A stretch of DNA of 64,000 nucleotides, taken from the NCBI GenBank assembly GCA_031549685.1, contig JAVBPG010000018.1:13175-77174 (forward strand), written 5' to 3'. Position 1 is the stretch's first letter; the number at the start of each line of letters is the position of its first letter. The notes beneath the pieces are model-generated. The model saw only the letters and a list, made by a program, of their open reading frames with translations. It made no database searches and was not told the origin of the DNA. The stretch is from JAITMY01 sp031549685. GTDB lineage: Bacteria; Bacteroidota; Bacteroidia; Bacteroidales; UBA932. Shown in pieces: positions 36,002 through 43,968 of this stretch. A program made the translations under genes and the position numbers.

Positions 36002-36772
36002 ATGAAGGCCCTACTGCTTGGTTTCGGAGAAGAACAGAATGCGTACGCGCGATGCTTGCAGCAGCAGGGATACACCGCCGCCACCCGCATGGCGCCGGAG
36101 GACGAGGTGAAGGTGGTGCTGCTCCGTAACGTGCAATGCCTGGCCGAGGTAAAGCCCCACGTACAGGCGCTGCGCCACGTTTTTATATGCCGGCAGTCAT
36201 TGCCCACCGGCGATTTGCAAACGCTGCACAAGCTCGCCAACGAGGCCGGCGTAGCGGTGCAGTTCTCGGCGCCCGCGCTATACGAGTGGCGCCTGCCCGA
36301 GGTGCTGCAGCGGCTGGGCGAGGTACAGTTGATGCAGGTGTATAAGGACAACGCCGGCGGCAGCCTGCAAAACGAGCTGCTGCTCGCCGCGCGCTCGGCC
36401 GGGGCAAGGCTGGGAAAGGTAAAGCAGGAGCGCGCCATTGCGCCTCCGGCGTTCAACGTGCAGGGCTTCCGCGTGGATTTTACCAACTCCACCTCGGCCC
36501 ACTTCTGGACAAGCGGCAAAGCTGCGGCAGCGCGGCACGAGGTGCGGATTTTCGGCAGCAACGGCATGGCCACGATAGACATGCTCAAGCGCGAAGTTGC
36601 CATGGCAATGCTCGACAACACTTCCGTTGCTCTACCATTTTTGCCAGCCGACAAAACAATAGAAAATGAGCTGAGCGATTTTATTGACAACATACGCAAA
36701 AGCTCACCGACCTTGATTTCGGCAATCGAGGTTGAAACGCTGCGCATTGTAGAGGAGTTGCTTAATCAATGA
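36002..36772 (+). CDS. Degenerate Gfo/Idh/MocA-like oxidoreductase
   Basis: About 256 residues. The layout suggests the Gfo/Idh/MocA fold: an N-terminal Rossmann-like strand (KALLLGFGEEQ), a middle domain, then HEVRIFGSNGMATIDML and a last helix ELSDFIDNIRKSSPTLIS. The usual nucleotide loop GxGxxG is altered (GFGEEQ) and the catalytic EKP motif is not visible, so it may not be an active dehydrogenase. No partner gene points to a substrate. Function unknown; the family assignment is inference. Confidence 0.5.
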   Translation: MKALLLGFGEEQNAYARCLQQQGYTAATRMAPEDEVKVVLLRNVQCLAEVKPHVQALRHVFICRQSLPTGDLQTLHKLANEAGVAVQFSAPALYEWRLPEVLQRLGEVQLMQVYKDNAGGSLQNELLLAARSAGARLGKVKQERAIAPPAFNVQGFRVDFTNSTSAHFWTSGKAAAARHEVRIFGSNGMATIDMLKREVAMAMLDNTSVALPFLPADKTIENELSDFIDNIRKSSPTLISAIEVETLRIVEELLNQ

Positions 36773-36852
36773 ACAATTGACAATTAAATTGATAATAACG
36801 CCCGCCCGTCAATTATTAATTATTAATTATTCATTTTTAATTCTTAATTAAC
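36770..36852. repeat. Period-7 repeat, inverted arms
   Basis: The left part runs AACAATT, GACAATT, AAATTGA. The right part runs AATTATT, AATTATT, CATTTTT, AATTCTT. It fills the gap between the oxidoreductase-like gene and the small membrane protein gene. Confidence 0.7.
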
Positions 36853-37374
36853 ATGGATGTTTTTACCCAACTTTTAGTAGCCTCCCTGGCATCGGGGCTC
36901 ATGCTGTTCGGCGCGGTGTACTTAGTGCTGAACCGCATGCTGGCCAACGAAAACCAGCGGCGCAACATTGAGCTGATGAAGTCCGCCAAGGATGTTACGC
37001 TGCCGCTGCGGCTGCAGGCGCACGAGCGCTTGCTAATGCTGCTGGAGCGCATCTCGCCCGAGGCGCTGGTGCTGCGCGTTCGCCGCCCCGACACCGGCAA
37101 CGCCGAGCTGCACGCCGAGCTGATAGCCGCCGTGCGCACCGAGTTTGAGCACAACCTATCGCAGCAAATGTACGTTTCGCCCGAGCTGTGGCGAAGCATT
37201 GTGCTGGCAAAAAACGGAATTATTTCGGGCATCAACACCTGCGCGCAGGAGGTGCAGCCGCTGGAGTCGTCCATGCAGCTGGCGCAAAAGCTGCTGGAGT
37301 ACCAGGTAACCAACGAGCTGCCGACAGCCGATGCCATTCTGCAAATAAAAAAAGAGGTGGCGAGGTTGTTTTAG
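36853..37374 (+). CDS. Conserved membrane-anchored protein of unknown function
   Basis: A 173-residue protein with one N-terminal membrane helix (LLVASLASGLMLFGAVYLVL) and a mostly helical cytoplasmic part. The segment LPLRLQAHERLLMLLERISP is distinctive and, as I recall, occurs in a Bacteroidota-wide uncharacterised family (possibly DUF7935). It is likely a real gene because codon use matches its neighbours and it ends cleanly. No function can be assigned. Confidence 0.7.
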   Translation: MDVFTQLLVASLASGLMLFGAVYLVLNRMLANENQRRNIELMKSAKDVTLPLRLQAHERLLMLLERISPEALVLRVRRPDTGNAELHAELIAAVRTEFEHNLSQQMYVSPELWRSIVLAKNGIISGINTCAQEVQPLESSMQLAQKLLEYQVTNELPTADAILQIKKEVARLF

Positions 37375-37408
37375 TGAATAGTGATTAGAAGTTAGGGATT
37401 AGGGAATA
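37374..37408 (+). repeat. Left arm of a split period-7 inverted repeat
   Basis: Units TAGTGAA, TAGTGAT, TAGAAGT, TAGGGAT, TAGGGAA. GATTAGAAGTTAGGGATTAG at 37383-37402 is the exact complement of 39577-39596, on the far side of the restriction-modification genes. Confidence 0.85.
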
Positions 37409-37435
37409 AAAAGGTTTATCAAAAAACTCAAGGTT

Positions 37436-37571
37436 GACGCTAACGGAGTGGCGGTTGCTGCTGTTGCCGTTGTTTCCACGAGAAGAAAAACTGTCATATA
37501 AGACAAAAGTTCGGACGAGCGCCGAACTTTCAACACATTACAAGGCAATGGCGGCAGGCCGTAAGTTGGGC
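37436..37571. other. Possible attC-like site at the left end of the RM insert
   Basis: The block starts CGCTAACGGAGTGGCGG and ends GCAGGCCGTAAGTTGGGC. The final GTTGGGC fits the integron core GTTRRRY. Its 11-base extension GTAAGTTGGGC is complementary to 39476-39486 at the other end of the insert. The stretch is GC-rich next to AT-rich genes and also codes the last residues of the methyltransferase (PNLRPAAIAL). A hairpin at 37507-37530 could terminate the operon. The attC reading is inference. Confidence 0.35.
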
Positions 37572-38617
37572 TCTGGAATTGTTTTTCTCAAATCTATGAA
37601 ATCATACTCTGGTGCAAATGTAAATAAATCTCTCTCTATGGATTTTAATTTTTCTTGTGTTACTTGAACCGCAAAATCAGATTGGTCTATTCCTATCCAT
37701 TTTCGATTATTGATTTGTGCTGATTTAAGTGTAGTTCCTGAACCGCAAAAACAATCCAAAACAATACTATTCTCATTCGAAGATGTTTTAATAATTAAAT
37801 CTAATACATCTGAATTTTTTTCGGTTGGATAGTCAGGATATTGAGGGTCTTTGTATTCCCAAATATCTTGCACTCTCTTCCCTTCCCGTTCATCAGCATA
37901 AATTATTTTTCGAGGATTTCCTGTTGATGACCACTCTATCAATCCGTCTTTATCCCATTGTTCCAAAGTTTCTACATCGGTACGCCAATGTCTGCCCTTG
38001 GGGGGCATAATCCCTTTGAATGGCTTGTTTGAGTTGCCATTTTCTGTCTCCCCTGGTGCGTGAATAGGAACGGTTGTATATCGTCGACCTTGTTTGTCTT
38101 GCTTTGGAAAAAGTTTTTCTAAATCTTTTTCAGTATATTTTTCTCGTGGTTCATTCCAAATCGGGTTGGATGATTTTGTGTAAAATAGAATTAAGTCTTT
38201 AATATTCCCATAACCAATTCTGTCAAAGTTTTTGGGATTACACTTAACTCGCGTAATATCATTTCTGAAATTTTCTATCCCAAAAACTTCGTCCATCATC
38301 ACTTTCACATAATGTCCTATTTTATAATCAATATGTAAATAAATAGAGCCTTGTTCTGATAATAGTTCTCGCAATAAAATTAAACGTTCTTTCAAAAAGT
38401 CGATAAAATCGCTTCCTTTCAAAGTATCGGAATAGGCAATGTTTCCATTTTTTGAATTACTAATGGTGGTTGCACGTCCGTCCGTAATAGTAAAATTACC
38501 ACCTGTTGCAAATGGGGGGTCTATGTAAACCAAGTCTACCCTGCCTTTCAAGTTTTTCTCATTTAAAAGGTAATTAAGCCCATTGATATTATTACCGTAT
38601 ATTAAAATATTTCTCAT
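37538..38617 (-). CDS. Type II DNA methyltransferase (beta-class N6A/N4C)
   Basis: A 359-residue site-specific methyltransferase. Motif IV is IDPPFATGG near residue 33 and motif I, DCFCGSGTT, comes late (near 290). That order defines the beta class of adenine-N6 or cytosine-N4 enzymes. It follows the endonuclease gene by 5 bases and should protect host DNA from it. The gene is AT-rich (18 G/C in 60 bases at 38161-38220) against about 57% in pcrA, which points to transfer. Its GC-rich 3' end is unlike the rest. The recognition site is unknown. Confidence 0.9.
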   Translation of the reverse strand: MRNILIYGNNINGLNYLLNEKNLKGRVDLVYIDPPFATGGNFTITDGRATTISNSKNGNIAYSDTLKGSDFIDFLKERLILLRELLSEQGSIYLHIDYKIGHYVKVMMDEVFGIENFRNDITRVKCNPKNFDRIGYGNIKDLILFYTKSSNPIWNEPREKYTEKDLEKLFPKQDKQGRRYTTVPIHAPGETENGNSNKPFKGIMPPKGRHWRTDVETLEQWDKDGLIEWSSTGNPRKIIYADEREGKRVQDIWEYKDPQYPDYPTEKNSDVLDLIIKTSSNENSIVLDCFCGSGTTLKSAQINNRKWIGIDQSDFAVQVTQEKLKSIERDLFTFAPEYDFIDLRKTIPEPNLRPAAIAL

Positions 38618-38622
38618 TGCCT

Positions 38623-39405
38623 TTATATTTGATACAAAAATTCGCGTAAGACCAAAGCGCTCATTATGTTGTAGTTTTTGTATGCTTCGGTAATTTCTTT
38701 ATACATCTTGTTTTTCCCTTTGATGTACAGTACTCCATCAAGGATTGCTATTTTTATAGTTTTTACTTTTTTTGCTTCTACTGTGGCAATCGCATCATTA
38801 AATTGAGCATTTTGATGCCCACCGAAGTCAGCTAGAAATTTCGCTTCGCCTATTACATATTGCTTATTGAATCTGCCTACAAAATCAAGCCCCTTATTGT
38901 GATTATAGCCTAATTCTTCTTTTGCAAAATCCATCATCGATTTGTCGCTCCCATCCAAAATTGCATCTTTATTGTTTGAAAGAAATGTATTCAAGTCAAC
39001 AGGATTAATTCCTAGAGATTTCTTCCTTAGCCATTCTCGAAACATAGGCCCAATTTGTCGATTGGTTTCTTTTGGTTCGCTACACCGTTCATATAGCTTG
39101 TCAAGCCCCATTTCATAAATTCTACCACAAATACGATTTATTGTTCTAGGGTTTCTATCAATAGCTGTTTTGTCTCTTTTCAGGTAGGCAATGTAGCTGT
39201 CTTTTATAGGAAATAAATCAAGTTTCAATAATTCTTTGATAAGAATGTCATTGTCTTGCTTTTTAAATGCCTTTTCCACTCCCGACCAAATCAATTCGTT
39301 AACTTCTCGCATCCCTTCAGGGATTGTAGGGTATACTTGAAAAAGGTCATCAAGGTACGACCTTTGGTTAGCATATTCAATACTCAAATTAATCCACTTA
39401 TTCAT
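38623..39405 (-). CDS. Type II restriction endonuclease, PD-(D/E)XK type
   Basis: A 260-residue protein. The nuclease core is visible: Asp174 in KGLDFVGRF, then Glu187-x-Lys189 in YVIGEAKF, followed by DFGGHQNAQFNDA, a segment I associate with Type II enzymes. The neighbouring methyltransferase supports the call. It is the first gene of a two-gene operon and equally AT-rich. Reading endonuclease before methyltransferase is somewhat unusual for control of a new host. The sequence specificity cannot be read off. I thought of Tsp45I-like enzymes but cannot confirm that. Confidence 0.8.
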   Translation of the reverse strand: MNKWINLSIEYANQRSYLDDLFQVYPTIPEGMREVNELIWSGVEKAFKKQDNDILIKELLKLDLFPIKDSYIAYLKRDKTAIDRNPRTINRICGRIYEMGLDKLYERCSEPKETNRQIGPMFREWLRKKSLGINPVDLNTFLSNNKDAILDGSDKSMMDFAKEELGYNHNKGLDFVGRFNKQYVIGEAKFLADFGGHQNAQFNDAIATVEAKKVKTIKIAILDGVLYIKGKNKMYKEITEAYKNYNIMSALVLREFLYQI

Positions 39406-39475
39406 ATCAATTAGTTTTTAGCAAAGTTATTACTTTTTACTCATATTATCAATGCCAGTCTGTCTCTCTTCTTGC

Positions 39476-39497
39476 GCCCAACTTACCTGTGGCGTGT
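39476..39497. other. Possible attC half at the right end of the RM insert
   Basis: GCCCAACTTACCTGTGGCGTG begins with GCCCAAC, which fits the integron RYYYAAC core, and its first 11 bases complement 37561-37571. Both ends share the TTAC/GTAA spacer. This is the pattern expected for the edges of a gene cassette, but no integrase is in the window. Confidence 0.35.
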
Positions 39498-39565
39498 ACT
39501 TCTCTTTTTTCTGAAAACAATTCACTATTTTTGTAGGCTTTTGAAGAATTTAGGGTTAGAGGTGG

Positions 39566-39606
39566 CACCCTAATCTCTAATCCCTAACTTCTAATCTCTA
39601 ATTTCA
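39566..39606 (-). repeat. Right arm of the split period-7 inverted repeat
   Basis: Units CTAATCT, CTAATCC, CTAACTT, CTAATCT, CTAATTT. It is complementary to 37374-37408 over about 30 bases with few mismatches and 20 in a row without any. Confidence 0.85.
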
Positions 39607-39617
39607 CTCCCCCAACA

Positions 39618-41918
39618 ATGGATTTTCTTTCAGGTTTAAATACAGTACAGCGCGAGGCGGTAGAAAATTTTGAAGGGCCTTCGCTCGTTATTGCGGGCGC
39701 GGGCTCGGGCAAAACGCGCGTGCTCACCTACCGCATTGCCAACATGCTGGCGCACGGCGTGAAGCCGTGGAGCGTGCTGGCGCTTACCTTTACCAACAAG
39801 GCCGCCAAGGAAATGAAGGAGCGCATTGCTAAGGTCGTAGGCGGCGAGCGCTCGCAGGCGCTGTGGATGGGTACTTTTCACTCCATCTTTGCAAAAATTT
39901 TGCGCATGGAGGCCGACAAAATCGAATTTACCAGTTCCTTTACCATATACGACACCACCGACAGCCGCAACCTCATCCGCGCCATCCTCAAGGAGCTCAA
40001 CATTGCCGAGGAGCAGTACAAAGTCAACGATGTGCACAGCCGCATTTCGATGGCAAAAAACAACCTGATGACGCCGCAGGCCTACGCCGCCAGCGGCGCC
40101 ATTGCCGAGAACGATGCACGCGCCCGCAAGCCCCGCATCGCCGAGATTTACTCGGCCTACGCGCGCCGCTGCAAAAGCGCCAACGCCATGGATTTTGACG
40201 ACCTGCTGCTGTACACCAACATCCTTTTCCGCGACTACCCCGAGGTGCTCGACAAGTACCGCGCCAAGTTCAGGTACGTGCTGGTGGACGAGTACCAGGA
40301 TACCAACTACGCGCAGTACTTAATCATAAAAAAGCTGACGGAACAGCACCGCAACCTGTGCGTGGTGGGCGATGACGCGCAAAGCATTTACTCGTTCCGC
40401 GGCGCGAAGATTGAAAATATTCTCAACTTCAAAAAAGACTTTCCGGAAGCTAAAACCTTTAAGCTGGAGCAGAACTACCGCTCCACGCAGAACATTGTAG
40501 ATGCCGCCAACAGCGTAATCCGCCACAACGAGAACCAGCTGAAGAAAAAGTGCTTTTCCGAGGGCGACGAGGGCGAAAAAGTCAGCGTCATTCCCTCGTT
40601 TACCGACCAGGAGGAAGGCCTGCGGGTGGTGGGCGACATCAGCGACCGCATCTACTCGGAGCAGGCGCAGTACAGCGATTTTGCCATACTGTACCGCACC
40701 AATGCGCAGTCGCGTATTTTTGAGGATGCGCTGCGCCGCAAAAGTATTCCCTACCGCATTTTCGGCGGCATGTCATTCTACCAGCGCAAGGAAATCAAGG
40801 ACCTGCTGGCCTACCTGCGCCTGCTCGTCAACCACAACGACGACGAGGCTTTCAAGCGCATTGTCAACTACCCCAAGCGCGGCATCGGCGACACCACCGT
40901 GGAGCGCGTTGAGCAGGCGGCTTCGGCCAATAACCTGAGCATGTGGGACGCCATTCTGAGCCTCACGCCCGAGCAGGCCGACCTGCGCGGCGCCTCGTAC
41001 AACAAGGTAAGCCAGTTTATCGTTATGATCGACACCATGGCGCAGCAGCTCGCCAGCACAAGCGCCTACGATGTGGCGTACAGCGTGGCGCAGCAGTCGG
41101 GCATGCTGGCCGAGCTCCGCGCCGAGAAAACAATTGAGGGCATTGCCAAGCTGGAGAACCTGGAGGAGCTGCTCAACGGCATAAAGGAGTTTTGCGAAAA
41201 CTACTTGGAGGAAAACGGCGAGCAGCCGCCGCTGGCGCAATATCTCGAAAATGTTTCGCTGCTTACCGATGCCGACAAGGAGAAACCCGAGGAGCGCAAC
41301 ACCGTTTCGCTGATGACCGTACACTCGGCCAAGGGGCTGGAGTACAGCTACGTTTACATTGTGGGCTTAGAGGAAAATTTATTCCCCGGGCAAATGGCCG
41401 CCATGTCGAACACGGAGCTGGAGGAGGAGCGCCGCCTGATGTACGTGGCCATGACGCGCGCCAAGCACAAGCTCACCCTATCATTTGCGCAAACCCGCAT
41501 GCGCTGGGGCAACCTGCAGAGCAACGCCCCCAGCCGCTTCATCAAGGAGGTCGATCCGCAGCACATCGACCTGCCCGGCGGCGAGCGCGATGAGGAGTCG
41601 TACTCGCAAGACCCCGATGACTACGACATGCCGCAGCAACGCAGCAACGCATTTGTTCAAAAGCCAAAGTTCAGGCAGGAGGAACCCACGCCGCCAAAGC
41701 GGTTGACAAAGCTGCCGCAGCGCATGGCGCAAAGCTTTACCGCCAGCAGCGCGGGCGATATCGCCCCGGGCGTAACGGTGGAGCACGAGCGCTTCGGGCA
41801 GGGCGTGGTGCAGGAGGTGGAGGATGTTGGCGGCGACACCAAGGTTACCGTGCTCTTTACCTTAGCCGGAAAAAAGAACCTGCTGCTGAAGTATGCAAAG
41901 CTGATGGTGGTGAAGTAG
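39618..41918 (+). CDS. pcrA: UvrD/PcrA-type ATP-dependent DNA helicase
   Basis: A 766-residue superfamily 1 helicase with 3'-5' polarity expected from the family, acting in repair and replication. Walker A is AGAGSGKT (residues 26-33), motif II is LVDEYQDTNYAQY, motif III VVGDDAQSIYSFRGA, motif V TVHSAKGLEYSYVYIVG and motif VI EERRLMYVAMTRAKHKL. The C-terminal VEHERFGQGVV is the RNA-polymerase-binding tail typical of PcrA. Start ATG 39618 lies just after the period-7 repeat. Confidence 0.95.
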   Translation: MDFLSGLNTVQREAVENFEGPSLVIAGAGSGKTRVLTYRIANMLAHGVKPWSVLALTFTNKAAKEMKERIAKVVGGERSQALWMGTFHSIFAKILRMEADKIEFTSSFTIYDTTDSRNLIRAILKELNIAEEQYKVNDVHSRISMAKNNLMTPQAYAASGAIAENDARARKPRIAEIYSAYARRCKSANAMDFDDLLLYTNILFRDYPEVLDKYRAKFRYVLVDEYQDTNYAQYLIIKKLTEQHRNLCVVGDDAQSIYSFRGAKIENILNFKKDFPEAKTFKLEQNYRSTQNIVDAANSVIRHNENQLKKKCFSEGDEGEKVSVIPSFTDQEEGLRVVGDISDRIYSEQAQYSDFAILYRTNAQSRIFEDALRRKSIPYRIFGGMSFYQRKEIKDLLAYLRLLVNHNDDEAFKRIVNYPKRGIGDTTVERVEQAASANNLSMWDAILSLTPEQADLRGASYNKVSQFIVMIDTMAQQLASTSAYDVAYSVAQQSGMLAELRAEKTIEGIAKLENLEELLNGIKEFCENYLEENGEQPPLAQYLENVSLLTDADKEKPEERNTVSLMTVHSAKGLEYSYVYIVGLEENLFPGQMAAMSNTELEEERRLMYVAMTRAKHKLTLSFAQTRMRWGNLQSNAPSRFIKEVDPQHIDLPGGERDEESYSQDPDDYDMPQQRSNAFVQKPKFRQEEPTPPKRLTKLPQRMAQSFTASSAGDIAPGVTVEHERFGQGVVQEVEDVGGDTKVTVLFTLAGKKNLLLKYAKLMVVK

Positions 41919-41967
41919 AAGCCCCACCCGCAAACTCTCCGCTTTTTATCCATGCAGCTTAAACCTG

Positions 41968-42034
41968 CGAGCATAAAAAAGCCGAGGTCGGAACCTCGGC
42001 TTAACACAGATTGCGGGTCAAGCCCGCAATGACA
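41968..42034. repeat. Hairpin and half palindromic element after pcrA
   Basis: GCCGAGGT-cgga-ACCTCGGC (about 41974-41999) may terminate pcrA, though its T run is short. It is followed by a single half of the palindrome family, TTGCGGGTCAAGCCCGCAAT (42011). Confidence 0.65.
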
Positions 42035-42071
42035 AGCTTGATTAAAGTGCGAGCGCTCGGACAAGATTCCG

Positions 42072-42175
42072 ACCTCGACTTAACTGCCTGCTGCAAACTG
42101 CTACTGCCAACTCTTTTAGTAACAACCCACGCCAGCCCACGCTGCCTATTGCCGACTGCAAACTGCACACTTTAC
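42072..42175. repeat. Period-7 repeat between pcrA and cysS
   Basis: Two blocks with CTGCAAA, CTGCCAA and CTGCACA units every 7 bases (42081-42110 and 42141-42170). The second block runs up to the cysS stop codon. Confidence 0.65.
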
Positions 42176-43692
42176 CCCCTGCTCCACTCCGCGCCCTCCT
42201 TGGTGTCCTTAACCGTAATGCCCAGCGATTGCAGCTGGTTGCGAATGGCATCCGAGGTAGCAAAGTCTTTATTCGCCTTGGCCTGCTTGCGCAAATCCAG
42301 CAGCAGGTTCATCAGCCCGCCCGTCAAATCATCATCACCTGCGGCGGCTTGCGCTTCATCTTTTATTCCTAAAATATCGTTGACTACGGTAGCGAAATCC
42401 GCTTTCAACCTTTCAATATCAGCAGCGGTCAGGCTCTCCGTTCCGGCTTTTACCGAGTTGATATTTTTAATCCACTCCGACAGCGCTGCCAGCACCATTG
42501 CCGTGTTCAAATCATCGTCCAGCGCGGCCTTGCTGTCGGCCATCAGCTTCGACACCTCTAAGCTTGACTTATCCGAAGGCTTGAGCTGCGACAGCGTTTG
42601 CTGAGCCGCGAGCAAGCGCTGCAAGCCCTTTTCGGCCGCCTGCAGGGCCTCGTTGCTGAAGTCGAGCGTGCTGCGATAGTGCGCCTGCAGTATGAAAAAG
42701 CGAATGGTCATGGGGCTATAGGCTTGTACCAGCAGCTCGTGCGTACCCGTAAACAGTTCCTCCAGCGTAATGAAGTTACCCAGCGATTTGCCCATCTTCT
42801 GCCCATTGATGGTAATCATGTTGTTGTGCATCCACAGCCTGGCGGCATCGTGCCCGCAGGCGGCAACGCTCTGCGCAATTTCGCACTCGTGGTGCGGGAA
42901 CATCAGGTCCATTCCGCCGCCGTGAATATCGAAGGTTTCGCCCAAATATTTTGTACTCATGGCCGAGCACTCCAAGTGCCAACCGGGGAATCCTCCCAAA
43001 GAGTTCAAACCCTTTTTATAGCCCGCCTTTCTCGTTGGAACTTTCTTAAAATTAGCAGGCCACCTCATTATATGCTCTGGGGAGGCATATTTCCATAGCG
43101 CAAAATCAAACGAGTTGCGTTTATCACTCTGCCCATCAAGTTCACGCGTATTTGTCATAAGATCATCAAGCACCCTGCCTGAAAGTTTTCCATAAGAATA
43201 CTTTTTATTGTAACTTTCCACATCAAAATAAATAGAGCCCTTGCTTTGGTATGCAAACCCACCATCTATAATTTGCTGGATCAGCTCAACTTGCTCAATG
43301 ATGTGGCCGCTGGCGTGCGGCTCAATGCTTGGCGGCAGCACGTTGAGCGAGCGCATGGCGTCGTGGTAGCGGTTAATGTAGTGCTGCGCCACCTCCATGG
43401 GCTCCAGATTTTCTACGCGCGCTTTTTTGGCAATTTTATCCTCCCCGGCATCGGCATCATTTTCCAGGTGGCCAACATCGGTAATGTTCCGTACGTAGCG
43501 AACTTTGTAGCCGAGCTGCTTTAAATAACGAAACAGTAAATCGAAGGTAATGGCCGGGCGGGCATGGCCCAAATGCGGATCGCCATACACCGTAGGGCCG
43601 CACACGTACAAGCCCACATGCGGCGCGTGCAGCGGTTCGAAGGTTTCTTTTTTACGCGAAAGCGTGTTGTAGAGTTGAAGTGCAGTTGCCAT
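42172..43692 (-). CDS. cysS: Cysteinyl-tRNA synthetase
   Basis: A 506-residue class I synthetase. VCGPTVYGDPHLGHARP holds the zinc cysteine and the HIGH-like motif. GFPGWHLECSAMSTKYLG, HGGGMDLMFPHHECE and the KMSKS-like KMGKSLGN are also present. ATG 43692 is preferred over a GTG one codon earlier. The promoter -7 box lies 113 bases upstream, and a palindromic element occupies most of the leader. An internal stretch (about 43140-43260) drops to 35-38% G+C between flanks above 50%. Confidence 0.96.
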   Translation of the reverse strand: MATALQLYNTLSRKKETFEPLHAPHVGLYVCGPTVYGDPHLGHARPAITFDLLFRYLKQLGYKVRYVRNITDVGHLENDADAGEDKIAKKARVENLEPMEVAQHYINRYHDAMRSLNVLPPSIEPHASGHIIEQVELIQQIIDGGFAYQSKGSIYFDVESYNKKYSYGKLSGRVLDDLMTNTRELDGQSDKRNSFDFALWKYASPEHIMRWPANFKKVPTRKAGYKKGLNSLGGFPGWHLECSAMSTKYLGETFDIHGGGMDLMFPHHECEIAQSVAACGHDAARLWMHNNMITINGQKMGKSLGNFITLEELFTGTHELLVQAYSPMTIRFFILQAHYRSTLDFSNEALQAAEKGLQRLLAAQQTLSQLKPSDKSSLEVSKLMADSKAALDDDLNTAMVLAALSEWIKNINSVKAGTESLTAADIERLKADFATVVNDILGIKDEAQAAAGDDDLTGGLMNLLLDLRKQAKANKDFATSDAIRNQLQSLGITVKDTKEGAEWSRG

Positions 43693-43715
43693 CACAAAAT
43701 GCTATTAACAAAGGC

Positions 43716-43797
43716 TGTCATTGCGGGCTTGACCCGCAATCTCATGCCCTTTTTTAGTTTCTATATCTGGAGATTGCGGGTCAAGCCCGCAATGACA
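43716..43797. repeat. GTCATTGCG-type palindrome in the cysS leader
   Basis: TGTCATTGCGGGCTTGACCC (43716) and GGGTCAAGCCCGCAATGACA (ending 43797) are exact complements, with AT-rich sequence in the loop. It lies between the cysS promoter and ATG and so would be transcribed. Confidence 0.9.
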
Positions 43798-43805
43798 ATT
43801 AGTCG

Positions 43806-43813
43806 CAAAGATA
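43806..43813 (-). promoter_or_regulatory. Promoter -7 box for cysS
   Basis: TATCTTTG on the minus strand. It places the palindrome at 43716-43797 inside the mRNA leader. Confidence 0.55.
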
Positions 43814-43864
43814 GCACAAAAAAGGCTTTCTCTTGCGTAAAGAAAAAGCCTTAACAATGAATCC

Positions 43865-43959
43865 GTCATTGCGAGCGAAGCGAAGCAATCTCACAATCAG
43901 GGCATGAGATTGCTTCGTCGTTCCCTGCCCGTCCGGTCAGGCGGGCTCCTCGCAATGAC
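43865..43959. repeat. GTCATTGCG-type palindrome between metK and cysS
   Basis: The arms start GTCATTGCGAGCGAAGCGAA and end CTCCTCGCAATGAC. An extra GC-rich hairpin (CCCGTCCGGTCAGGCGGG) sits in the right arm. It lies just downstream of the metK stop. Confidence 0.85.
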
Positions 43960-43968
43960 GTGGGTAGG

